DNA of 27,449 bases from a virus, in the IMG/VR virus record IMGVR_UViG_3300030110_004503, positions 1 through 27,449 of that record; one strand, 5' to 3'. The notes beneath the pieces are model-generated. The model was not told where the DNA came from and ran no database searches. It saw nothing but the letters and a program-made list of their open reading frames with translations. Position numbers and translations under genes: made by a program. Shown piece by piece: positions 1-5,371 of this stretch. Within the stretch, counting starts at the first letter, position 1, and each line of letters starts with the position of its first letter.

Positions 1-2
1 AA

Positions 3-323
3 AGTCAAGCAGAAATTTTCAAGATATGGAAAAAAGGTGTAAATTGTAGTATGCCAAACGATTTATTAAGCGAAATGCATTCTAGCACCAGTGTAGATTC
101 AGGTGTATGGGCTAATTTTAGGGCACAAGCGACAGGAATGTATTTACTTAGTGGGAGCGCAGAATATAACTCTCAGCATGTAATTAGGGAATACAATAGA
201 AATGTATTTAGCCTTGAATCGTCTTGGACAGGTGATGCACCAGCTACAACAGGATTATTATTAAGACCTTTTAATGATGGTTTTAGTTACATAGGCACAG
301 GCAACTTTACTAACTATCCTTAA
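3..323 (+). CDS. C-terminal part of an unrecognised protein, truncated by the left window edge
   Basis: The reading frame is open from base 3 to the stop at 321-323, so the true start probably lies outside the window. The first in-frame ATG is at 51, but codons upstream of it (reading SQAEIFKIWKKGVNCS) look like ordinary coding sequence and there is no clear ribosome binding site before 51. The visible part is about 106 residues, rich in Ser, Thr, Gly, Asn and aromatic residues, ending in YIGTGNFTNYP. There is no membrane segment or motif I recognise. It lies on the same strand as the tail genes starting at 6669, so a tail or virion protein is likely by position (in lambda the tape measure and gpM precede L), but it does not resemble gpM. 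Its last four bases overlap the end of the convergent nuclease-like gene. Confidence 0.55.
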   Translation, partial: SQAEIFKIWKKGVNCSMPNDLLSEMHSSTSVDSGVWANFRAQATGMYLLSGSAEYNSQHVIREYNRNVFSLESSWTGDAPATTGLLLRPFNDGFSYIGTGNFTNYP

Positions 324-856
324 ACTTTTTTAATTGGAATTTCGTATTCTTGGTAAGGTAGATACCACACACTAGGGCAACCTACTAAAACATCTTTTAG
401 TGTTACCATAGACATCATATCTTTACGACCTGCACGACGATAACCTTTATAAAGACAATCGTTTATATTTTTTGCTGGGTCTTTTAGCTTGCATTTTTCT
501 TTAGCTAAATCAAAAAGCTCAATGTTTTTAGCGTGTAAAAAGAAAGCCCCAAAATCAAAAGCTATCCACATTGGTGTGCCCTTTTCGTTACACCAACCAG
601 TTTTGCCCTTTACATTCATAAATTCTAAAAGGATTTTCCCCTCCCTTGTAGAATTTTTAATTCCTTTTAAATCTACGGTTTCTCCATTGACAACAAAGTC
701 AACATGACCGATGTCTTGTTTTTTGCCTGTCTTCTTTATATCTAACCCAGCAGACAAACAAGAATGTTGATAGCGTCTAACCGATTCATCCATCAACTTT
801 TTTGTGTGAGCTATATGGGCTGATCCAGACAACCCTTTAGCTTTATTTGACATCAT
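320..856 (-). CDS. Putative PD-(D/E)XK-superfamily nuclease (phage hypothetical)
   Basis: This 178-aa protein is not one I can name, but its middle looks like a PD-(D/E)XK nuclease core: Asp53 in HVDF, then Asp62-Leu-Lys64 (a DxK motif eight residues on), then Glu78 at the end of a beta-strand-like stretch, followed by a GW motif (residues 87-88) and an aromatic strand (WIAFDFGAFF, 97-106). The order D...DxK...E fits the fold; that it cuts DNA, and which DNA, is inference. Tandem ATG codons occur at 856 and 853. A promoter-like sequence (TTGACT, 16 nt, TATTAT) lies six bases before the first ATG, and the terminator of the preceding gene lies just upstream of that, so this is a single-gene unit. 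It converges on the plus-strand gene ending at 323 with a 4-nt overlap. Confidence 0.5.
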   Translation of the reverse strand: MMSNKAKGLSGSAHIAHTKKLMDESVRRYQHSCLSAGLDIKKTGKKQDIGHVDFVVNGETVDLKGIKNSTREGKILLEFMNVKGKTGWCNEKGTPMWIAFDFGAFFLHAKNIELFDLAKEKCKLKDPAKNINDCLYKGYRRAGRKDMMSMVTLKDVLVGCPSVWYLPYQEYEIPIKKV

Positions 857-862
857 ATGCCT

Positions 863-890
863 ATAATATAGTTTGATTATTAGAAGTCAA
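863..890 (-). promoter_or_regulatory. Sigma70-type promoter for the nuclease-like gene
   Basis: On the minus strand a TTGACT -35 box (885-890) and a TATTAT -10 box (863-868) are separated by 16 nt. Only six bases separate the -10 box from the ATG at 856, so a normal initiation distance puts the transcript start at or next to the start codon. There is no Shine-Dalgarno sequence in the gap. Confidence 0.6.
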
Positions 891-891
891 T

Positions 892-918
892 AAAAAACCC
901 CCACCGTTTAGGTGGAGG
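892..918 (-). terminator. Rho-independent terminator after the 63-aa membrane protein gene
   Basis: On the minus strand CCTCCACC (918-911) pairs with GGTGGGGG (905-898) around a 5-nt loop, giving an 8-bp stem with one G-T pair, followed by six T residues (897-892). It lies 22 bases after the stop of the 941-1132 gene, and its T tract abuts the -35 box of the next gene. Confidence 0.8.
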
Positions 919-940
919 TTCTTCTGAGCCTGACAAAGAA

Positions 941-1132
941 TTAATCTTCGCCTTTATCTTTAGCTTTTCCTACGTTTAAGGCAGCCCAGTCAACCAATCC
1001 GTAGACTTTAGCCCAGAAACTACCCTTCTTAGGAGTAGGCGTAGCTGCTGTAATAGCAGAGGCGAGAGCAATAGCTGCTGTAGCTACGCCGAACCAAGGG
1101 TTGTCCTGAATTAATTGTATAATAATGTCCAT
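941..1132 (-). CDS. 63-aa single-span membrane protein, holin-like
   Basis: The protein has a short N-terminus with an ENPW-like start (DNPWFG), one hydrophobic helix at about residues 13-30 (GVATAAIALASAITAA), then a charged and aromatic cytoplasmic-type tail ending KAKDKGED. Small phage proteins of this shape are often annotated as holins, or as partners of holins, but there is no diagnostic motif. Support comes from context: the 9-base element GTGTAAATA lies 8 bases before its ATG, and the identical element precedes the LydA-like holin gene at 4573. The gene is monocistronic, with a strong terminator at 892-918. It could be a second holin, an antiholin, or an unrelated small membrane protein. 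Confidence 0.6.
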   Translation of the reverse strand: MDIIIQLIQDNPWFGVATAAIALASAITAATPTPKKGSFWAKVYGLVDWAALNVGKAKDKGED

Positions 1133-1140
1133 GATACTAC

Positions 1141-1149
1141 TATTTACAC
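1141..1149 (-). promoter_or_regulatory. GTGTAAATA start-proximal element, copy 1
   Basis: Minus-strand GTGTAAATA ends 8 bases before the ATG at 1132. The same nine bases lie 7 bases before the ATG at 4573. TAAATA could serve as a -10 box for a leaderless transcript. No -35 box is seen at the expected distance, so a phage-specific or extended -10 promoter is possible. Confidence 0.35.
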
Positions 1150-1155
1150 TTATTA

Positions 1156-1190
1156 TGGAGCTTTTGCTTATTTTTTAGTTCCAAGCTCCA
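1156..1190. repeat. 8-bp inverted repeat spanning the pyrophosphatase stop codon
   Basis: TGGAGCTT (1156-1163) and AAGCTCCA (1183-1190) are perfect complements separated by 19 bases that include the pyrophosphatase stop codon. No T tract follows on the minus strand, so it does not look like a classical terminator. It may be an RNA hairpin between the pyrophosphatase and the 63-aa membrane protein gene, or chance. Confidence 0.35.
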
Positions 1191-1702
1191 TTTAACCATC
1201 TTCTATGAGAATCTTTGACTGTCTTAATAGCATTAACTGAACCTTTCCACTCACCGACTTTAGTCTCGGAGTTGCGATCTAGTTTATATGTCTTAAAGAA
1301 TTGCCTGTAGATTTTTAAATGAGATGATTCTATATCATTTAGCTTTTTGTATTTATCACTAGGTGACCAATGGGGAACAGCAATAATCTTATTATCTATT
1401 TCTCCATTATCTTCGAAACCTAGAACACCTAAAACTCTACACCTAACTAAACTAGCTCTGTCTATAGGGTCATGGTTAAACACAAGGACATCCAAAGGAT
1501 CATTGTCGAGAGCCAATGTTTGAGGTATGAAGCCATAATTAATTGGATAATTTAAAGAAGACACTAAGCACCTTTCTAACTCAAAGATATTTAATCTTTC
1601 GTTATACTCGTATTTGGTATTAGTGCCCTTGGGTATCTCAATGATACAGCTTACATGCTCAAAGTTGTCAACAGAAACTGGGATGTCATTTACTAGGTTC
1701 AC
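1175..1702 (-). CDS. ppa: Family I inorganic pyrophosphatase
   Basis: This enzyme hydrolyses pyrophosphate to two phosphates in the cytoplasm. At 175 aa it has the same length as the E. coli enzyme and aligns throughout. The signature DNDPLDVLV (residues 66-74) supplies the metal-binding Asp66, Asp68 and Asp71. Other catalytic positions are also present: Glu22, Lys30, Glu32, Arg44, Tyr52, Tyr56, Asp98, Asp103, Lys105, Tyr139 and Lys140. It is therefore predicted to be active. The start is GTG at 1702: an in-frame stop lies just before it, an AAGG sequence precedes it, and its first bases overlap the stop of the 46-aa basic protein (GTGA). It is the last gene of an operon that also carries a MazG-like enzyme, whose product is pyrophosphate. 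Removing pyrophosphate would also favour DNA synthesis during replication; this role is inference. Confidence 0.95.
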   Translation of the reverse strand: MNLVNDIPVSVDNFEHVSCIIEIPKGTNTKYEYNERLNIFELERCLVSSLNYPINYGFIPQTLALDNDPLDVLVFNHDPIDRASLVRCRVLGVLGFEDNGEIDNKIIAVPHWSPSDKYKKLNDIESSHLKIYRQFFKTYKLDRNSETKVGEWKGSVNAIKTVKDSHRRWLNGAWN

Positions 1703-1839
1703 TTAACTCTACCTTGGCCCCTATACTTTTTCTTATAGTGTTTACTATTCTTGTTGAAAGAGGTCTTTTTTCTAGAATTAAATCCTTTATAGCTCTTTTT
1801 TTTCTTCTCCTCGTAAGAGGTTCCTGATTTGTTTTTCAT
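1699..1839 (-). CDS. 46-aa lysine-rich small basic protein
   Basis: A short reading frame fills the gap between the HNH endonuclease and the pyrophosphatase genes. It starts at ATG 1839, eight bases after the HNH stop, and ends at TGA 1699-1701, overlapping the pyrophosphatase GTG by four bases. The product (starting MKNKSGTSYEEKKKKSYKGF) has roughly 40 percent Lys plus Arg and few hydrophobic residues, so it is probably unstructured or nucleic-acid binding. A GGAAAG sequence lies about 16 bases before the ATG, further than usual. The tight fit and the GTGA overlap support a real gene translated in coupling with the pyrophosphatase. I recognise no family. Low complexity means the alternative, a translated spacer or leader, cannot be excluded. 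Confidence 0.6.
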   Translation of the reverse strand: MKNKSGTSYEEKKKKSYKGFNSRKKTSFNKNSKHYKKKYRGQGRVK

Positions 1840-1847
1840 GTTTTATA

Positions 1848-2369
1848 TTAATCTTTCCTACTGAACCTACCGTGATATTTCTTTTCAGCTTCTTTGCGAG
1901 CTTTTATAGCATCTTCTTTATCAGTGAAGTATCCTAAGTGTTGAGGTTTCCCAAATGCTCTTATTTGAGCCAGCCATTTATTCTTTCCTTTAGCCCAAGT
2001 CACACCAGTTATACCGCTAGTGTTAGTGCTATAAATTTTGTGATTAAAACCGTTCTGAGATGTTGTCGCCAATCTGAGATTACTAATTTTGTTGTTTAAA
2101 CTATCGTTATCTTCATGGTCTACCAGATATTGTAAAGGGTCTATACCATGATACATATAATAAGCTAATCTATTAGCGCGATACCTTATATTGTTTATTC
2201 GTATTACCTTATACGGACGGCCATCTCTGTTTTTGCTATGCGTCCCTGCCTCTTCACCAACCTTTACGAAACCACAAGGAGTTATCTTCCAAGTAAACAC
2301 TCCTGTATCTGGATTATAATCTAAAATTTCTTTTAGATGTTTTAGCGGTGGTAGTCGTTTAAACTTCAT
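1848..2369 (-). CDS. HNH homing-type endonuclease with AP2-like DNA-binding domain
   Basis: This is a 173-aa protein of a type common as free-standing homing endonucleases in phages. The HNH core is at about residues 82-110: VDHEDND (83-89) carries the catalytic His85, followed by NNKISNLR (92-99) and TSQNGFNH (103-110). Residues about 118-168 form an AP2/ERF-like DNA-binding domain (SGITGVTW ... KWLAQIR ... GYFTDKEDAI). The N-terminal part (LDYNPDTGVFTWK) is the lead-in usual for this class. Its ATG overlaps the stop of the MazG-like gene (ATGA), so it is read as part of the operon. It probably entered as a mobile gene and was kept in frame with operon expression. Its target site cannot be told from this sequence. 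Confidence 0.85.
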   Translation of the reverse strand: MKFKRLPPLKHLKEILDYNPDTGVFTWKITPCGFVKVGEEAGTHSKNRDGRPYKVIRINNIRYRANRLAYYMYHGIDPLQYLVDHEDNDSLNNKISNLRLATTSQNGFNHKIYSTNTSGITGVTWAKGKNKWLAQIRAFGKPQHLGYFTDKEDAIKARKEAEKKYHGRFSRKD

Positions 2370-2707
2370 TTGTCTTTTACAAATTTACCATCAACCATCT
2401 TGCCAGTCCTGTTTTTGATCTCATCATAAGCCATCTGTAAACAATAAGTGGTGTCAAGATTCACCATTCTTGCCGCGATGATAATCGTCACAAGCATATC
2501 ACCAATGCCATCAGCGACTTCATCCTCTGCTTTTGAGATAGATTCCTGATCAAGAGCAGATGTCTGATACTCTTTAACAGCAAGAATTGTTTCATCTAAC
2601 TCCTCTTGAGTCTTATCTAGCTGTGCTAAAACATCTCCTTTATTAAAGATGCCGCGCTCCTCTGCCCAGTCGATGACTTTGCCGACTAATACTTCGTAGT
2701 TATCCAT
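2366..2707 (-). CDS. MazG-like nucleoside triphosphate pyrophosphohydrolase
   Basis: MazG enzymes hydrolyse NTPs or dNTPs to NMPs and pyrophosphate. The 113-aa protein is a single all-alpha MazG domain. The metal-binding pattern is complete: EELDE (residues 35-39, EExxE) and EVAD (63-66, ExxD), with a further Asp70. The end (AYDEIKNRTGKMVDGKFVKD) matches many phage and bacterial single-domain MazG proteins. The start codon overlaps the stop of the upstream gene by one base (TAATG), and its own stop overlaps the HNH gene start (ATGA), indicating one operon. Phage MazG proteins have been proposed to alter alarmone or nucleotide pools in the host. Here a pyrophosphatase is encoded two genes downstream, giving a direct outlet for the pyrophosphate produced. 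Confidence 0.9.
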   Translation of the reverse strand: MDNYEVLVGKVIDWAEERGIFNKGDVLAQLDKTQEELDETILAVKEYQTSALDQESISKAEDEVADGIGDMLVTIIIAARMVNLDTTYCLQMAYDEIKNRTGKMVDGKFVKDK

Positions 2708-2991
2708 TAGTTTATGTTTATGTGTTTAGGTGAGATTTCATGTATTTCTACGCACAATTTTAAGATCTCATAATCGCTCATATCCTTAGCTCTATCTTTT
2801 AGATTTCTCAAGTGCTCCATGTAATTATGGTATTTCTCTGATTGAGGGATAGAAACTTTTCTTGTGTGATCATAGATAGCATGATCATAGACCTCATACT
2901 TCTCTGGGTCTATCTGACGCTCTATGGGATCGTAATTAGTATTACCAACTACGTAGTTAAATATATCAGCTTTCTCTATCTTGATACGCAT
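2707..2991 (-). CDS. 94-aa hypothetical protein, first gene of the MazG-pyrophosphatase operon
   Basis: I do not recognise this protein. It begins MRIKIEKADIFNYV, has a charged middle rich in Tyr, His and Asp, and a C-terminal helix-like stretch (MSDYEILKLCVEIHEIS). It has no signal peptide or membrane segment, so it should be cytoplasmic. The chosen start is ATG 2991; an in-frame TTG at 2994 is less likely. A good promoter (TTGACA, 16 nt, TAATAT) ends seven bases before the ATG with no Shine-Dalgarno sequence, so the transcript may be leaderless. Its stop overlaps the MazG-like start (TAATG), which suggests coupled expression and possibly a related job, but its function is unknown. Confidence 0.7.
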   Translation of the reverse strand: MRIKIEKADIFNYVVGNTNYDPIERQIDPEKYEVYDHAIYDHTRKVSIPQSEKYHNYMEHLRNLKDRAKDMSDYEILKLCVEIHEISPKHININ

Positions 2992-2998
2992 CAAGAGG

Positions 2999-3026
2999 AT
3001 ATTAGAGCGAGGAGTATTTGTGTCAA
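2999..3026 (-). promoter_or_regulatory. Sigma70-type promoter for the MazG-pyrophosphatase operon
   Basis: On the minus strand a consensus TTGACA (3021-3026) and a TAATAT (2999-3004) are separated by 16 nt, directly after the endolysin stop. The -10 box ends seven bases before the ATG at 2991, so the transcript should start at or very near the start codon. Confidence 0.7.
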
Positions 3027-3033
3027 GAAAAAC

Positions 3034-3654
3034 TTACAGAATTCTAATCCTGCTTCTTATCTTGGAAACGTGACGCTTCTTCTCTAAAACAGAACCGCCT
3101 TCTCTGCTACCAGCACCGTTGGTATTACCCTCTATAGTGGTTACATAACCACTTGAATCAATGTCTTTGACTGCTATGCCAATGTGAGAGAAACTAAACA
3201 CAACTATATCACCAGCTTTGATATCTTCGTTTGTTGGCTTTCTTAACTCAACACCATTGCCAGCTTGCTTCTTAGCCCAGTTTTCAAAGTCCCAAGCTCC
3301 AGCAGTTTGAGGTCTTTTAAATGCGACTGTCTCTCCTTGTATAGCTTCTCTAACTAACCAGCAAATAAAAGCAGCACACCAAGGCCAGCCTTTATCTGCA
3401 TCTAGCCAAGTCGCAGCTTTGTATTCGTCAACCCTTGGCCCACAGTTACTGCCGTCAACTTCTGAAACTCCTATTTCACCGCGAGCTAACTGAACCATTT
3501 TTTCTGCTATACTACCTGTGGCATCAGCAGTTTCTTTTGTAGATAGTTTAGCCAGTATTGCGTTCCAAGTTACAGGACCATCAGCCCCATCAGCAGAAAC
3601 ACCGATAAGTTTCTGCACTGCTTTTACAACTTCTTTTTTACCTTTAAAATTCAT
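3034..3654 (-). CDS. Endolysin: peptidoglycan-binding domain plus CHAP amidase/peptidase
   Basis: This enzyme should cut host peptidoglycan at the end of infection. From the chosen ATG (3654) it is 206 aa. The N-terminal 35 residues look like a PG_binding_1-type repeat (KEVVKAVQKLIGVSADGADGP). The rest is a CHAP domain: catalytic Cys93 in WPWCAAF, His157 in SHIGIA, and Glu175 in IEGNTN. No signal peptide is visible, so export depends on the holin. A GTG at 3663 is an alternative start, but the ATG is preferred because AAGGTG lies about ten bases upstream of it and because it overlaps the stop of the upstream gene by one base (TAATG). It is the last gene of the holin, membrane protein, endolysin cassette. 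Confidence 0.9.
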   Translation of the reverse strand: MNFKGKKEVVKAVQKLIGVSADGADGPVTWNAILAKLSTKETADATGSIAEKMVQLARGEIGVSEVDGSNCGPRVDEYKAATWLDADKGWPWCAAFICWLVREAIQGETVAFKRPQTAGAWDFENWAKKQAGNGVELRKPTNEDIKAGDIVVFSFSHIGIAVKDIDSSGYVTTIEGNTNGAGSREGGSVLEKKRHVSKIRSRIRIL

Positions 3655-4259
3655 TATGCACACCTTCTACTAAAGCCAGCACAAACACACATTACAAAAC
3701 ATAAAACAACAGTTAATATCATAAAGTCTCTGTATTGCATTATGTCTTGGCTTAATTCTTCTGACCTTCCCTCATTGTAATACATTTTAGTATCCATAAT
3801 ATTATTTATGGCATCAATTGTTGGGTCAGTCATTTCATACATCAATGGTATAGATGCTTTTATTTTATCTAAATCATTATTTAGTCCCCACTTGATTAAA
3901 TCATCTACGTAGGAACTTATCTTCTCTTCCTGTTTAAAAACAAAATCTGCGTATGGTATCTCATCTTCTGTGATATCCTTTTTGTAACCGACTAAATACT
4001 CGTTTTTGTTTTGACGTTCTTCTTCAAGAATATCAACCATTTCTTCTGTTGTTATCACGCCATGTGATGTTTTTATAACAGAATTGACAATTATAACTCC
4101 ATACCAATCAAAACACATCCCTATCTCCATGATTGATGATTCAGACTGTCGAGCATTATCTTTTAAGGTATTATTTATATTCTCTGTAAGAGTAAGACCC
4201 TTCCATGCGAAAGATAAACAAATAGCAGCCAGACAATAAACTATAAACTTAGGTCTCAT
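3654..4259 (-). CDS. Two-TM lysis-cassette membrane protein with extracytoplasmic helical domain
   Basis: The 201-aa protein has a hydrophobic segment at about residues 4-19, a polar and mostly helical middle of about 155 residues, and a second membrane segment at about 179-196 followed by a short basic tail (SRRCA). With positive charge at both ends (MRPK and SRR), both termini are probably cytoplasmic and the middle periplasmic. I recognise no family. It sits exactly between holin and endolysin genes, with ATGA and TAATG overlaps on its two sides, so a part in lysis timing or envelope disruption is likely by position. It could be an antiholin or holin regulator. The similarity in layout to small sensor proteins (TM, helical sensor, TM) suggests a possible environmental or superinfection sensor; that is speculation. 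Confidence 0.6.
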   Translation of the reverse strand: MRPKFIVYCLAAICLSFAWKGLTLTENINNTLKDNARQSESSIMEIGMCFDWYGVIIVNSVIKTSHGVITTEEMVDILEEERQNKNEYLVGYKKDITEDEIPYADFVFKQEEKISSYVDDLIKWGLNNDLDKIKASIPLMYEMTDPTIDAINNIMDTKMYYNEGRSEELSQDIMQYRDFMILTVVLCFVMCVCAGFSRRCA

Positions 4260-4573
4260 CTTTTAATAAATTTTTCTGGATTCTTAGCGAACTTTTCCCC
4301 AAGTCGAACTATCCCAGAGATTATCTCTGGACTCACAACGCCAATAATGCCATACGTGATGGCTTTAGTAAGTGAGGAAACGTCAGTTTGCTCTAAAACA
4401 AACCAAGCTATACCCGCAGCAATTGCTGCTGTCAGTATTCTTTTGAGCTGTTGTTTGAATGACAATTCATTATGACCTGACAAAAGTCTCGCAAACATGG
4501 CGGCAGCACCAACCATTGGAACTAACCATCCTCCGTTAAGAAACTCCTTTATAATAGACTTTTCGGGTTCCAT
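4256..4573 (-). CDS. Holin, LydA-like (three membrane segments)
   Basis: This 105-aa protein should form the membrane lesions that release the endolysin. Three hydrophobic segments lie at about residues 15-32 (GWLVPMVGAAAMFARLL), 45-61 (RILTAAIAAGIAWFVL) and 69-88 (TKAITYGIIGVVSPEII). The GGWLVP start and the SPEII motif near the end of the third segment fit the LydA-type phage holin family as I know it. A charged tail follows (KNPEKFIKR). It is the first gene of the lysis cassette and overlaps the next gene (ATGA). The element GTGTAAATA lies seven bases before the ATG, right after the terminator of the upstream outer-membrane protein gene, so it probably has its own late promoter. Confidence 0.8.
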   Translation of the reverse strand: MEPEKSIIKEFLNGGWLVPMVGAAAMFARLLSGHNELSFKQQLKRILTAAIAAGIAWFVLEQTDVSSLTKAITYGIIGVVSPEIISGIVRLGEKFAKNPEKFIKR

Positions 4574-4580
4574 GTTTACT

Positions 4581-4589
4581 TATTTACAC
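4581..4589 (-). promoter_or_regulatory. GTGTAAATA start-proximal element, copy 2
   Basis: Minus-strand GTGTAAATA ends seven bases before the holin ATG (4573) and about seven bases after the T tract of the preceding terminator. A promoter is needed here if that terminator is efficient. It is identical to the element before the gene at 1132. Confidence 0.4.
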
Positions 4590-4596
4590 CTGATAC

Positions 4597-4624
4597 AAAA
4601 AAAAGCCCCCTTTGCAGGGGGCTT
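4597..4624 (-). terminator. Rho-independent terminator after the outer-membrane protein gene
   Basis: AAGCCCCC (4603-4610) and GGGGGCTT (4617-4624) form a perfect 8-bp GC-rich stem with a 6-nt loop, with eight T residues on the minus strand (4604-4597). The plus-strand side is also T-rich (TTAATTTTAATTTTTTTT), so it may work in both directions. It lies 23 bases after the stop of the 4648-5331 gene. Confidence 0.9.
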
Positions 4625-4647
4625 AATTTTAATTTTTTTTAAATAAA

Positions 4648-5331
4648 TTAGAAGCTATAAGTAAGACCAGCTCCAACTACCCAATCCTTTTGCAAGGAAT
4701 AAGCGGTGCCGTCAGCATCATTATCGTTAAATGACAATTTAGCTGATACTACTGCATCCTCTGTCAGCTGATAATCAGCTGATACTCCGACTTCAATTGC
4801 ATCGTAAGAATCAGCGAAGTTTACGGCGATAAAAGGACTGACTGTCAGTCCCTCAACAGGAGTGGTGAATTCACGGGAAGCAGTAAGCTCCACGCCGTAT
4901 CCTGCATTTGATCCAAGCTCATGCCAGAGACTAGCACCAACTTCGACCCAATCAAAACCGTAGGTAGCTCCAACTCCGACTTCTTCCCAGCCACCATAGC
5001 TAGAATCAATCTTTTGGAAGTAAACTTCAGTGTCAAGTGTGACATTAAACAGAGTTAATGGAACACCCCAAGCGATATTTACGTCCGCCTCAGTCTCACC
5101 ATCAGCTCTGTGGAGATCAATCCCAACAGATGCAACACCACCAGAAAGAGGCGAGCCAAGTAAAATAGAAGCGCTAGTAGAGTCATCTCTAATAGCCAGA
5201 CCTCCGCTTGTAGAAGTATTACTATACGCAATACCAGCTTCGACAGAAACGCTATCCGCGAGAGTAGCGTGAGAACCTGCGTTACAAATAGCAACGCCCA
5301 ACATTGTGATAAGACTAATTAGTGTCTTCAT
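4648..5331 (-). CDS. Phage-encoded outer-membrane beta-barrel protein
   Basis: The 227-aa precursor begins with a signal peptide (MKTLISLITMLGVAICNAGS, cleavage likely after Ala22 or Ala25). The mature part alternates short amphipathic strands with Gly, Asp and Ser turns and ends in TYSF, the terminal Phe typical of proteins inserted by the BAM machinery. About 200 mature residues would suit an 8- to 10-strand barrel. It has its own promoter (5363-5368 for the -35 box) and a strong terminator (4597-4624), so it is an independent cassette placed between spanin-like genes and the holin. Lambda's Lom is a known precedent for a phage outer-membrane protein. Possible roles are blocking superinfection by masking receptors, altering the host surface, or weakening the outer membrane; the sequence does not say which. 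The family is unassigned. Confidence 0.8.
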   Translation of the reverse strand: MKTLISLITMLGVAICNAGSHATLADSVSVEAGIAYSNTSTSGGLAIRDDSTSASILLGSPLSGGVASVGIDLHRADGETEADVNIAWGVPLTLFNVTLDTEVYFQKIDSSYGGWEEVGVGATYGFDWVEVGASLWHELGSNAGYGVELTASREFTTPVEGLTVSPFIAVNFADSYDAIEVGVSADYQLTEDAVVSAKLSFNDNDADGTAYSLQKDWVVGAGLTYSF

Positions 5332-5339
5332 TATTTACG

Positions 5340-5368
5340 TGTTTAGTTTAGTTATGAGAATATGTCAA
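5340..5368 (-). promoter_or_regulatory. Promoter for the outer-membrane protein gene
   Basis: A consensus TTGACA (5363-5368) lies on the minus strand just past the lipoprotein stop. With 17-nt spacing the -10 hexamer is a weak TAAACA (5340-5345), eight bases from the ATG at 5331. ACGTAAATA, similar to the GTGTAAATA element, directly abuts the ATG. The -35 is convincing, the -10 less so. Confidence 0.5.
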
Positions 5369-5371
5369 GGA

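Noticed and set aside
36-53. GTGTAAAT before ATG 51 as a further copy of the start-proximal element
   Set aside because: The coding frame continues upstream of this ATG to the window edge, so the element is probably inside a gene and the match is by chance.
489-707. Plus-strand open frame opposite the nuclease-like gene
   Set aside because: It is antisense to a gene with a coherent fold, promoter and start, and its protein has no recognisable features.
1156-1190. Terminator for the pyrophosphatase operon at the inverted repeat
   Set aside because: The arms are perfect but the loop is 19 nt and no T tract follows on the minus strand, so I list it only as an inverted repeat.
2842-3087. Plus-strand frame over the MazG operon promoter
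   Set aside because: It is antisense to the promoter, the 94-aa gene and the end of the endolysin gene, with no supporting motif.
4845-5294. Two minus-strand frames nested in the outer-membrane protein gene
   Set aside because: They are alternative-frame shadows of the beta-barrel gene; the Leu/Val-rich one arises from frame-shifted reading of repeated strand codons.
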